From Rhodococcus tibetensis (GTDB taxonomy: Bacteria; Actinomycetota; Actinomycetes; Mycobacteriales; Mycobacteriaceae), in NCBI RefSeq assembly GCF_024438035.1, contig NZ_JANFQF010000008.1:1-64000 (forward strand): 64,000 nt of DNA, given 5' to 3'. Position numbers and translations under genes: made by a program. Within the stretch, counting starts at the first letter, position 1, and every line of letters begins with the position of its first letter. Below, piece after piece: positions 56,486-64,000 of this stretch. The notes beneath the pieces were generated by a model. The model did no database searches, was not told where the DNA came from, and was given only the letters and a program-made list of their open reading frames with translations.

Positions 56486-57085
56486 ATGACCAACCACCGG
56501 ATCGGCCCCGCCGCTGTGTTCGCCGCCTGCGCGCTGGCCCTGACACTCACCGGATGCTCGGAGTCGAACTCCGCCAGCAGTGTGGCGGCGACGTCACCTG
56601 CCGCGGCGACCACGAGCACCGCACTCGGATCCGAGGCGGCGCCGATCCCGACCGACGCGTCGCCGAAATCGTCCGAATCGTCGGGCTCGGCGAAGTTGAC
56701 GGTCACCGACATCCGGATCGGGCAGCACGAAGGTTTCGATCGAGTGGTCTACGAACTCGGTGGAACGGGCACGCCCGGCTGGCGGGTCCAGTACGTCGAC
56801 GAGGCCGTTCAGGACGGGAGCGGCAAGTCGATCCCGATGTCGGGCAACGGGATCCTTCAAGTACTGATCGACGGCTCCGCGTACCCCTTCGACAGTGACG
56901 TGGAAGGTTATGCCGGGCCGAACCCACTCCCCGGGCAGCCCGGCGGGACGGTGACCGAGGTCAACGGCGCCCTCGTCTTCGAAGGCGTCACCCAATCGTT
57001 CATCGGCGTGACGCAGCCCGACCGTCCGTTCACGGTCTCGAGCCTGTCGGGACCGACGAGGATGGTCGTCGACATCGCGAGGTAG
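56486..57085 (+). CDS. Secreted lipoprotein with AMIN-like domain
   Basis: A 199-residue lipoprotein. The signal peptide ends in LALTLTGCS, with the lipobox Cys at residue 23. A Ser/Ala-rich linker of ~45 residues follows and then a domain starting LTVTDIRIGQHEGFDRVVYE, which fits the AMIN-like domain of actinobacterial lipoproteins, ending GPTRMVVDIAR. It is probably tethered to the outer face of the membrane. Role unknown; AMIN domains often bind peptidoglycan or other wall polymers. Confidence 0.75.
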   Translation: MTNHRIGPAAVFAACALALTLTGCSESNSASSVAATSPAAATTSTALGSEAAPIPTDASPKSSESSGSAKLTVTDIRIGQHEGFDRVVYELGGTGTPGWRVQYVDEAVQDGSGKSIPMSGNGILQVLIDGSAYPFDSDVEGYAGPNPLPGQPGGTVTEVNGALVFEGVTQSFIGVTQPDRPFTVSSLSGPTRMVVDIAR

Positions 57086-57182
57086 GCGATCGGCGCAGCG
57101 CTTGACCTCGAGTTCGGTTCAGGTTCTACCGTCGTGTCACACCCACGCTCTACCGTGTGGGTAGCGACAGGAGGCCGCCGAC

Positions 57183-59081
57183 ATGAGCATGGAAGTCACG
57201 GCGTGGAACGCGATGTACAACGCGATGCACGCCCAGGAAGATCGTCGACCGTTCTCTCGCACCACACTGCGACGGATAGCCCGATTCGCTGCCCCGCACC
57301 GGCGGAGCCTGGCATGGTACCTACTGCTCAGCGTGATCACCGCGGCGCTGGCGGTGGCCACACCGGTGCTCGCCGGCCGCGTGGTGGAGGCGATCATCGA
57401 CGGCGACCCGGTGTCCGCGGTGGTCCGCCTGGCAGGACTCATCGCGATCATCGCCGTACTCGAGGCGGCACTGGGCCTGTGGACGCGGTGGTTGTCGGCC
57501 AGTATCGGCGAGAACCTGATCCTCGATCTACGGACCGCGGTCTTCGACCACGTGCAACGCATGCCCATCGCGTTCTTCACCCGCACGCGCACGGGCGCAC
57601 TCGTGAGCCGCCTCAACAACGACGTGATCGGAGCACAGCGCGCGTTCAGTGACACCCTCTCGGGAGTCGCGGCCAACCTCGTGACGCTCGGTATCACCCT
57701 CATCGTCATGATCGGAATTTCCTGGCAGATCACGCTGCTCGCGCTGCTGCTGTTGCCGATCTTCGTCCTGCCCGCCCGCCGAATGGGTGCCCGGCTGGCC
57801 CAGCTCAACCGGGAAGCCGCCAATTACAACTCGGTGATGAGCACCCAGATGACCGAACGGTTCTCGGCACCGGGCGCCACCCTCGTGAAGCTGTTCGGCC
57901 GCCCGTCGGAAGAGTCCGCCGAATTCGCGGTGCGGGCACGACGGGTCCGCAACATCGGGGTCCGGACGGCGATGCTGCAGTCGGTGTTCGTCACCGCACT
58001 CACGCTGGTGTCGGCGCTGGCGCTGGCCCTCGTGTACGGACTCGGCGGGTTCTATGCACTGCGCGGTCAACTCGATGCCGGTGCCGTCGTCGCCATGGCG
58101 ATGCTGCTCACCCGGTTGTACTCACCGCTCACCGCCTTGGCCAGTGCCCGCGTCGACGTAATGAGCGCGCTCGTCAGTTTCGAGCGTGTCTTCGAAGTTC
58201 TGGATTTGAAGCCGCTGATCCAGGAGAAGCCCGACGCCACGGTAGTGCCCGACGGCCCGGTGTCGGTGGAGTTCCGGAACGTCGAATTCGCCTATCCGGC
58301 CGCAGACAAGGTGTCGCTGGCGTCGCTCGAGGAGGTCGCGACCCTCGACACCCGGGAGGGTGTCGAGGTTCTGCATGGAGTGTCGTTCCGTGCCGAACCC
58401 GGCCAGATGGTCGCACTGGTCGGATCGTCGGGGGCCGGAAAGTCCACCATTGCCCAGCTGGTCCCGCGGCTCTACGACGTGGATGCCGGCACGGTCGAAC
58501 TCGGTGGTGTCGACGTCCGGGATCTCACCGCCGACTCCGTCCGCGCCACCGTGGGAATGGTGACGCAGGACGGGCATCTCTTCCACGACACCGTGCGCGC
58601 CAACCTCCTGCTCGCCCGCCCCGGCGCCTCCGCCGCCGAACTGGACGAAGTGCTGGAACGTGCCAGGCTCACCGAACTGGTGGCGGCGCTGCCCGACGGC
58701 CTCGACACGGTGGTCGGCGAACGCGGCTATCGGCTCTCCGGCGGTGAGCGACAAAGACTGACCATCGCCCGACTACTACTCGCCCATCCGCGCGTCGTCA
58801 TCCTCGACGAGGCCACCGCACACCTCGACTCGACGTCGGAGGCGGCAGTGCAGGAAGCACTAGGTGAGGCGCTGACCGGACGAACGGCCGTGGTGATCGC
58901 GCACAGGCTCTCCACCGTCCGCGCCGCCGACCTGATCCTCGTGATCGAGGCTGGACGCGTCGTCGAACGCGGCACCCACAGCGAACTCCTCGCGCTGGGC
59001 GGCCGCTACGAGGAGCTGTACCGCACCCAGTTCGACACCGGCACCCAGTCGTCGCCCACCCTCACCGAGGTGCTCCACTGA
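57183..59081 (+). CDS. ABC transporter, fused permease and ATPase (exporter)
   Basis: A 632-residue half-transporter of the multidrug/lipid exporter type. Residues ~45-330 hold six membrane helices; the ATPase part (~360-610) has Walker A VGSSGAGKSTIAQ, Q-loop GMVTQDGHLFHDT, signature RLSGGERQRL and Walker B RVVILDEATAHLD with the IAHRLST His-loop. A short insert lies before the Walker A domain (SLASLEEVATLDTREG). AGGAGG precedes the ATG. It should work as a homodimer; the substrate is unknown. Confidence 0.9.
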   Translation: MSMEVTAWNAMYNAMHAQEDRRPFSRTTLRRIARFAAPHRRSLAWYLLLSVITAALAVATPVLAGRVVEAIIDGDPVSAVVRLAGLIAIIAVLEAALGLWTRWLSASIGENLILDLRTAVFDHVQRMPIAFFTRTRTGALVSRLNNDVIGAQRAFSDTLSGVAANLVTLGITLIVMIGISWQITLLALLLLPIFVLPARRMGARLAQLNREAANYNSVMSTQMTERFSAPGATLVKLFGRPSEESAEFAVRARRVRNIGVRTAMLQSVFVTALTLVSALALALVYGLGGFYALRGQLDAGAVVAMAMLLTRLYSPLTALASARVDVMSALVSFERVFEVLDLKPLIQEKPDATVVPDGPVSVEFRNVEFAYPAADKVSLASLEEVATLDTREGVEVLHGVSFRAEPGQMVALVGSSGAGKSTIAQLVPRLYDVDAGTVELGGVDVRDLTADSVRATVGMVTQDGHLFHDTVRANLLLARPGASAAELDEVLERARLTELVAALPDGLDTVVGERGYRLSGGERQRLTIARLLLAHPRVVILDEATAHLDSTSEAAVQEALGEALTGRTAVVIAHRLSTVRAADLILVIEAGRVVERGTHSELLALGGRYEELYRTQFDTGTQSSPTLTEVLH

Positions 59082-59084
59082 CGG

Positions 59085-60476
59085 CTACGCGGTCAGTCGG
59101 CGGATCGCCTCGAGGGGCAACGAGATCCACCGCGGCCGGTTCCGGGCTTCGTACACCACTTCGTAGACTGCCTTGTCCAGTTCGTAGGCGCGGAGCAGGA
59201 CCGATGAGGACCGTGGGTCGGTACCCGACACCGAGGCATATCCCTCGCAGAAGGCTGTTCCGTTGCGGTGGGCCCACTCACGTGCGCGGAACTCGCGCTG
59301 CGACGCTGCCGCTTCCGTCACGGAGTCGGCGAGCAGATGGTGCGCGGCGTAGTCGAAGGAACGCAGCATGCCCGCGACGTCGCGCAGGCTGCTGTCCGGT
59401 TCGCGGCGCTCGGCCAGTGTCTTGGCGGGCTCGCCCTCGAAGTCTATGAGCAACCACCGTTCGGGCGTTCGAAGCACCTGGCCGAGATGGAGGTCGCCAT
59501 GGATCCGCTGCACGGTGATGCTACCCAGTGTCTCGGCTTCCGCGAACCGTTCGCGGACGGCCGGTGCCACCTCCGCCAACTCGGGTACGATGGCGCCGGC
59601 CGCTTCGAGCCTGCGCAACATCGCCGCCACCGTCGTGGACGTCGCCGCCTTGTCCTCGGTACCGAGCGCCTGCGCGAGGGTGGCGTGCACCTCGGCGACC
59701 GCAGCACCCATCCGGTACGACTCCCCTGCGAAGTCGGTCCCCACCTCGTCGGCGCGGAGATCCGCCTCCATCAGAAGGTCACGCACGCTACCGAGTGCCA
59801 TGGTCCACCCGTCCGCAGAATTGGCCGCGAAGTCCTGGACCATCGCCAGGGTCGTTTCGATGCCTCCCACGTCGGATTCGATCCATGCGCGCAAGGTGGC
59901 CACGTACTCGCTGCCCGCCTCACCCAGTACCCGGTGCATCTCCACGTCCGGGTTCGTCCCCGGCGTCACGAGCCGAAAGATCTTCATCAGCAGCTTGTCA
60001 CCGAGTACGACAGACGTATTCGACTGTTCGACGCCGAGTGTTCGTCCCCGCAGACCGGATTCGATGACGCTTCCGGGAGCGCTCCGGAGCCGGATCGGCC
60101 CCGATCCCTGCGGCGACGCGAGCCGTTCTGCGTAGAGATCGATCACCTCGGCGTCGTGCAGGCCGTCGTAGGCGAACCACTCCTGCTCGCCGCTTCCTTC
60201 GGGTGCAGGTAATGCCCAGGGCACGAGGTCGTCGGGAAGGTGACTGCGGAAACCGAGCGGCACCTGATAGACCTGCGGCGGTCCGCTCTCGAAGTCGACC
60301 GACACCAGAAGGTGATCGGCTGTGAACCCCGGCATACCGGCGAGGGGCTGCCGCAGCAGGATCCGGACACCGGCGATGGTGTTCCCCTTGGCCGCGAACC
60401 AGCGGCGCTCTGGCAGCCACTGCGCGAGTTGCGCCTCGAGGATGTCGTCGGGGATCGTGTTGATCGGTTGATTCAC
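59085..60476 (-). CDS. mak: Maltokinase (Mak/Pep2)
   Basis: A 463-residue kinase. An N-terminal cap ([15 protein letters not shown]) precedes a bilobed kinase core with [15 protein letters not shown] (catalytic Asp) and [11 protein letters not shown] (metal site). The GTG start overlaps the treS stop (GTGA). Mak phosphorylates maltose made by TreS to maltose-1-phosphate, the donor for GlgE-type alpha-glucan synthesis. GlgE is not in the window. Convergent with the ABC exporter, three bases apart. Confidence 0.93.
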   Translation of the reverse strand: MNQPINTIPDDILEAQLAQWLPERRWFAAKGNTIAGVRILLRQPLAGMPGFTADHLLVSVDFESGPPQVYQVPLGFRSHLPDDLVPWALPAPEGSGEQEWFAYDGLHDAEVIDLYAERLASPQGSGPIRLRSAPGSVIESGLRGRTLGVEQSNTSVVLGDKLLMKIFRLVTPGTNPDVEMHRVLGEAGSEYVATLRAWIESDVGGIETTLAMVQDFAANSADGWTMALGSVRDLLMEADLRADEVGTDFAGESYRMGAAVAEVHATLAQALGTEDKAATSTTVAAMLRRLEAAGAIVPELAEVAPAVRERFAEAETLGSITVQRIHGDLHLGQVLRTPERWLLIDFEGEPAKTLAERREPDSSLRDVAGMLRSFDYAAHHLLADSVTEAAASQREFRAREWAHRNGTAFCEGYASVSGTDPRSSSVLLRAYELDKAVYEVVYEARNRPRWISLPLEAIRRLTA

Positions 60477-62308
60477 GGCTGTACCGCCTGTTCTGCCTCG
60501 CTGCTCACCGGGTGACGGTCCGTAGTTCCGTCGTCCCGTGGATCGGGTTGCAGGGCAAACCAGAAGAAGCCGTGCCCCGGCAAGGTGACCATGTACCCGT
60601 CGTCCGTGATCGGTGGGAACGGAACCGATCCGGTGAGTTCCACCGGGATACGACCGGAGTACTGCGACAAGTCGAGGATGACGGCCTGCGGATACCTCGA
60701 CAGGTTGTTGACACACAGAATGACATCCGCATATGCCCGTTCCGGGCTCGGCGGCGTCTCCCGCACATACGACAGCACGGCGGGGTTGGCGCTGCCCAGT
60801 TCTGTGAACGATGCGGTACCGAACGCCGGATGCTGCTTCCGGACCTGGATCATTCGCCGCGTCCAGTGGAGCAGGCTGTTGGTCGAGTTCATCTGCGCCT
60901 CGACGTTCACCGACTGATATCCGTACGTGGGGTCCATGATGACCGGCAGATACATCCGGGCCGGATCCGCCCGGGAGAACCCGGCGTTGCGGTCGGGGGT
61001 CCACTGCATGGGGGTACGGACGGAGTCCCGATCGCCCAGCCAGATATTGTCGCCCATACCGATCTCGTCGCCGTAATACAGGACGGGAGAGCCCGGCAGG
61101 CTGAGCAGGAGCGCCGTGAAGAGCTCGAGCTGGTTGCGATCGTTCTCGAGCAGAGGCGCGAGACGACGGCGAATACCGATGTTCGCCTTCATCCTCGGGT
61201 CCTGTGCGTATTCGGCATACATGTAGTCGCGCTCCTCGTCGGACACCATCTCGAGCGTCAACTCGTCATGGTTCCGCAGGAAGATTCCCCACTGGCACGA
61301 ACTGGGAATCGGCGGTGTCTGCGCCAGGATCTCCGAAATCGGGAAGCGGTTCTGCCGCCGCACTGCCATGAAGATCCGCGGCATCAGAGGGAAGTGAAAC
61401 GCCATGTGGCATTCGTCGCCGACATCCGGTTCACCGAAGTACTCGACCACATCGGAGGGCCACTGGTTCGCCTCGGCGAGCAGTGCGCGGCCGGGGTACT
61501 CGGCATCCATCACGGCACGGCACTTCTTCAGGAACGCATGCGTCTCGGGCAGATTCTCGCAGTTGGTGCCCTCTCGCTCGAAGAGGTAGGGGACGGCGTC
61601 CAACCGGAATCCGTCGATTCCGAGGTCGAGCCAGAACCGGAGCACGTCGATCATGGCGTCCTGAACTTCGGGGTTGTCGTAGTTCAGATCGGGCTGGTGG
61701 GAGAAGAAGCGATGCCAGTAGTACTGCTTGCGCACCGGATCCCACGTCCAGTTGGACGTCTCGGTGTCGACGAAGATGATTCGCGCGTCCGGATACCCCT
61801 CGTCGGTGTCGGACCACACGTAGAAGTCGCCGTATGGGCCGTCGGGGTCGCTCCGCGACTCCTGGAACCATGCGTGCGTGTCCGACGTGTGGTTCATGAC
61901 GAGGTCCGTGATGACCCTGATCCCGCGCCGGTGCGCCTCGTCGAAAAGGTGAACGAAATCCTCGACGGTACCGAATTCCGGTAGTACAGCGCGGAAGTCA
62001 CGAATGTCGTAGCCGCCGTCACGCAACGGGGAGTCGTAGAAGGGCGGCAACCACAGGCAGTCGACACCGAGCCAGGACAGATAATCGAGCTTCGATGTCA
62101 GGCCCTCGAGATCGCCCGTGCCGTCTCCGGAAGAATCGTAGAAGGCGCGGACCAGAACCTCGTAGAACACTGCGGTCTTGAACCACTCGTGGTCCACCGT
62201 CAGTTCCCGGGCATGGGAGAAATCTTCGGACCGCGCCTCGACTATATGGCCCTCCAGATCGTGTTCCGGCTCGGCATTGACGGAGGGCGACGGTTCTTCC
62301 AGGGGCAT
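60473..62308 (-). CDS. treS: Trehalose synthase (TreS, GH13)
   Basis: A 611-residue GH13 enzyme converting trehalose and maltose. [49 protein letters not shown] (nucleophile Asp), [12 protein letters not shown] (acid Glu) and [11 protein letters not shown] (third Asp) are complete, and LNYDNPEVQ is typical of TreS. ATG 62308 with GAGGTGCTA ahead is preferred to an in-frame GTG nine codons upstream. Overlap with mak points to one trehalose-to-glucan route. Confidence 0.93.
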   Translation of the reverse strand: MPLEEPSPSVNAEPEHDLEGHIVEARSEDFSHARELTVDHEWFKTAVFYEVLVRAFYDSSGDGTGDLEGLTSKLDYLSWLGVDCLWLPPFYDSPLRDGGYDIRDFRAVLPEFGTVEDFVHLFDEAHRRGIRVITDLVMNHTSDTHAWFQESRSDPDGPYGDFYVWSDTDEGYPDARIIFVDTETSNWTWDPVRKQYYWHRFFSHQPDLNYDNPEVQDAMIDVLRFWLDLGIDGFRLDAVPYLFEREGTNCENLPETHAFLKKCRAVMDAEYPGRALLAEANQWPSDVVEYFGEPDVGDECHMAFHFPLMPRIFMAVRRQNRFPISEILAQTPPIPSSCQWGIFLRNHDELTLEMVSDEERDYMYAEYAQDPRMKANIGIRRRLAPLLENDRNQLELFTALLLSLPGSPVLYYGDEIGMGDNIWLGDRDSVRTPMQWTPDRNAGFSRADPARMYLPVIMDPTYGYQSVNVEAQMNSTNSLLHWTRRMIQVRKQHPAFGTASFTELGSANPAVLSYVRETPPSPERAYADVILCVNNLSRYPQAVILDLSQYSGRIPVELTGSVPFPPITDDGYMVTLPGHGFFWFALQPDPRDDGTTDRHPVSSEAEQAVQP

Positions 62309-62499
62309 TAGCACCTCGGTATGCGACTCGATCACAGGAACCGCGAAGTTCCTCGGACACTTTCTCGATCGTAGGGCGGGGCAGCCGGACGCGCTCGGAA
62401 CGCGTGCGGTGGCGTCCCCCGCTCGGACGTCATCAGATTCCCGGGACTCCGAGGCAAATGCGGACAGAAAATGTCCTCTATCAGCGCGAGACTGGGTTC

Positions 62500-63042
62500 A
62501 TGAACGAGACAACGCACAACGACATTTCCGACGAGCGCAGCCTGCTGTTGCTTCTGCTGGGGCATCAGCGGACGGCTTTCCGCAACGCCTTGTCAGGTCT
62601 GACCGAGGAGCAGGCGCGCAGCGTGCCCAGCGCGAGCGAGATGAGTCTGTCTTCTCTCCTCAAACACGTGATCGACGGGGAGGAATCGATGACTGCCCGC
62701 ATCCTGGGAACGCCGCGCGCAGCGGAGGACGACCCCGTTGCCGCCTGGATGGCGGCCTGGAACGTGTCCGAGGACGAGACCGTCGACGTACTCCTTGCCC
62801 GGCTCGACGACGCCGGGCGAGCGACGGAAGCTGCGGTCGCCACCGAACCCGACCTGGGAAGAAACGTTCACCTACCCGCCGACGTGGCGCAATGGATGGC
62901 GACCGGTGTCGTCTTCACCGTCCGCTTCATGCTGGTCCACCAACTCGAGGAGATGGCCCGCCACGCCGGGCACGCCGACATCATCCGCCAGTCCATCGAC
63001 GGTGCGCGGGCGGATAGCCTGGCCGGCACTGCCTGGTCCTGA
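62500..63042 (+). CDS. DinB-family protein
   Basis: A 180-residue four-helix DinB/DUF664-like protein: LLLLLLGHQRTAFRNALSGL, SSLLKHVIDGEESMTARIL and FMLVHQLEEMARHAGHADII. The three metal-ligating His residues of the fold lie in these helices (LKH, VHQLEE, RHAGH). Family members are thiol-dependent enzymes or detoxification proteins; the substrate here is unknown. ATG 62500 lacks a strong ribosome site; an in-frame ATG 39 bases upstream is possible. Confidence 0.8.
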   Translation: MNETTHNDISDERSLLLLLLGHQRTAFRNALSGLTEEQARSVPSASEMSLSSLLKHVIDGEESMTARILGTPRAAEDDPVAAWMAAWNVSEDETVDVLLARLDDAGRATEAAVATEPDLGRNVHLPADVAQWMATGVVFTVRFMLVHQLEEMARHAGHADIIRQSIDGARADSLAGTAWS

Positions 63043-63121
63043 CGACTCGGCGCCGCTCGGGTAGATTCACCGCTCGGGCGGCGCTGCAGAGCTGCCCGCG
63101 GAACGACGACGAGGAGTTCAG

Positions 63122-63754
63122 GTGGACGGTGTGAGCGGAATGCGGCGCATGTTCGCGGCAGCAACGGTCGGGATTGCGGCGACTATCGGTCTGTCGGGAA
63201 CGGCGTCAGCCCAGCCCGCGACACCGAGAGTCCCCGGACTGGCGGAATTGCGCGCCCAGGCGGACAAGCCCGGTGAGCAGGTCGCAGTTGCGGCGCTGGC
63301 CTCGTCCACGGCGCTTCGGGACGTGGCGGGGACGCACACACCCTTCCTCTACACGGCACCGACAGTGGGCTGCGGAACCGTCGCCCCGGTCACGCTCACC
63401 CTCGCCTCGGGAACCACCGACCCCGTCGCCGCGGACATCAGCTTCCAGGCGCTCTCCGCCTATCCCGGGGTCGTGCAGTCGTCCGGGCTCACCGTCGCGT
63501 GGATCAACACCAACACCGGCGCCAGCGGCATCCTGCCGCTCGACGGCGTCACCGAGGGCGGCTACCCCTCGTTGTCGAAGGTAGTGACCACCGGCCCGGG
63601 CACCGTCGTCGCGTCGATCTTCGGCACCGTCGGCTACACCGGCGCCACCTGCTACGTACTGCCCACCGTCGGGACGTTCCTCGTCCCCGCCCAGGGTCCG
63701 CTTCCCGCTGACGCGGCCGATCAGCCGGCGCCGGCTCCCGCTCCCCCGGCGTAA
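63122..63754 (+). CDS. Secreted protein of unknown function
   Basis: A 210-residue protein with a clear Sec signal: MRRMFAAATVGIAATIGLSG, cut after TASAQ. GAGGAG precedes the GTG at 63122. The mature part has two Cys residues (VGCGTV, GATCYVL) that could form a disulphide, a beta-rich pattern and a C-terminal Pro/Ala tail. It resembles small secreted proteins common in Rhodococcus and Nocardia; no role is known. Confidence 0.75.
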   Translation: MDGVSGMRRMFAAATVGIAATIGLSGTASAQPATPRVPGLAELRAQADKPGEQVAVAALASSTALRDVAGTHTPFLYTAPTVGCGTVAPVTLTLASGTTDPVAADISFQALSAYPGVVQSSGLTVAWINTNTGASGILPLDGVTEGGYPSLSKVVTTGPGTVVASIFGTVGYTGATCYVLPTVGTFLVPAQGPLPADAADQPAPAPAPPA

Positions 63755-63789
63755 TGTCCGGGGGCTCGGCAGGGCCCTTCTCGTCGACG

Positions 63790-63820
63790 AGCCGCGCGGG
63801 TACTACTCGCGCGGCTTTTT
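63790..63820. terminator. Intrinsic terminator at the convergent 3' ends
   Basis: AGCCGCGCG and CGCGCGGCT form a nine-base stem followed by TTTTT on the plus strand. It ends the secreted-protein transcript and overlaps the last codons of the helicase gene on the other strand. Confidence 0.8.
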
Positions 63821-64000
63821 CCTGCTGTCGCGGTCGCGCTGGAACCTACCGCCCTCACGATCGCCCCGGCCGGGCCTCCCGGACGGCGGGCCGGAGTCGG
63901 GCTGAAGCTGGATCAGCACACCTGAGATCCGGGTGCGCCGCAGCGCCTCGAGTGTTTCCCGCGACAGGTCTGCGGGCAGTTCCACCAGACTGTGATCCGG
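63803..64000 (-). CDS. DEAD-box RNA helicase, C-terminal part
   Basis: Only the last 65 codons are inside the window; the gene runs off the right edge. The segment DHSLVELPADLSRETLEAL followed by RRTRISGVLIQL is the end of a DbpA-type RNA-binding domain as in DeaD/CsdA helicases. A basic, Gly/Arg-rich tail (RPGRGDREGGRFQRDR) follows. The helicase core motifs are outside the window. Confidence 0.8.
   Translation of the reverse strand, partial: PDHSLVELPADLSRETLEALRRTRISGVLIQLQPDSGPPSGRPGRGDREGGRFQRDRDSRKKPRE

Noticed and set aside
1..64000. CRISPR arrays, tRNA or rRNA genes, integrases or insertion sequences
   Set aside because: No regularly spaced repeats, tRNA-like cloverleaf sequence, rRNA segment or transposase motif was seen on reading; only the DUF222/HNH gene suggests a mobile element.

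Overview
The window reads as a chromosomal segment of a high-GC actinomycete, most likely Rhodococcus or a close relative. The evidence is GC-rich third codon positions, frequent GTG and TTG starts, four-base ATGA/GTGA overlaps between co-directional genes, a complete mycofactocin locus, a KstR-type steroid operator in front of a KshB-like reductase, a mycobacterial-type SOS box before a DUF222/HNH gene, and mycobacteria-like gene neighbourhoods. No tRNA, rRNA, CRISPR array, complete insertion sequence or prophage was recognised.

Layout. (1) 1-10.7 kb: branched-chain acyl-CoA (leucine-type) catabolism. A partial thiolase is followed by CitE lyase, MaoC protein, acyl-CoA dehydrogenase and the two subunits of a biotin-dependent methylcrotonyl-CoA-type carboxylase. 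A divergent TetR regulator, a FadD35-like CoA ligase and an MHS-family transporter complete the block. (2) 10.7-18.6 kb: ethanolamine use without a microcompartment. It holds an APC permease, EutB, EutC, an acetaldehyde-type dehydrogenase with its DUF779 partner, and a GAF/winged-helix activator. (3) 18.6-31.6 kb: mycofactocin. The minus-strand run is mftA, B, C, D, two OYE/FadH-type Fe-S flavoproteins flanking a mycofactocin-type SDR, then mftE, F and G. The divergent mftR and the methyltransferase mftM lie on the plus strand. (4) 31.6-36.5 kb: an SOS-boxed DUF222/HNH gene beside a truncated DinB gene, an orphan Imm-5-like protein and an ABC-2 exporter. (5) 36.5-43.9 kb: a two-component system (MnoSR-like), two iron-type alcohol dehydrogenases (one DhaT-like, one Mno/ThcE-like) and between them a MoxR ATPase with a CoxE-like VWA partner. 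(6) 44-64 kb: kshB, a CHAP protein, an AlkD-like glycosylase, an SPW protein, TetR, a racemase, a ferredoxin reductase, ABC transporters, a CoA ligase, a lipoprotein, the TreS-Mak pair, a DinB protein, a secreted protein and the 3' end of a DEAD-box helicase.

Regions 2, 3 and 5 fit together as a short-chain alcohol, amino-alcohol and aldehyde module. Ethanolamine would yield acetaldehyde and then acetate. The Mno-type dehydrogenase is expected to need mycofactocin as tightly coupled electron acceptor. MftG would pass electrons from reduced mycofactocin towards respiration. The least understood parts are the MoxR-VWA pair between the dehydrogenases and the two OYE-type enzymes inside the mft operon. 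Functions are assigned from sequence motifs, recalled family knowledge and gene order; no database search was run.
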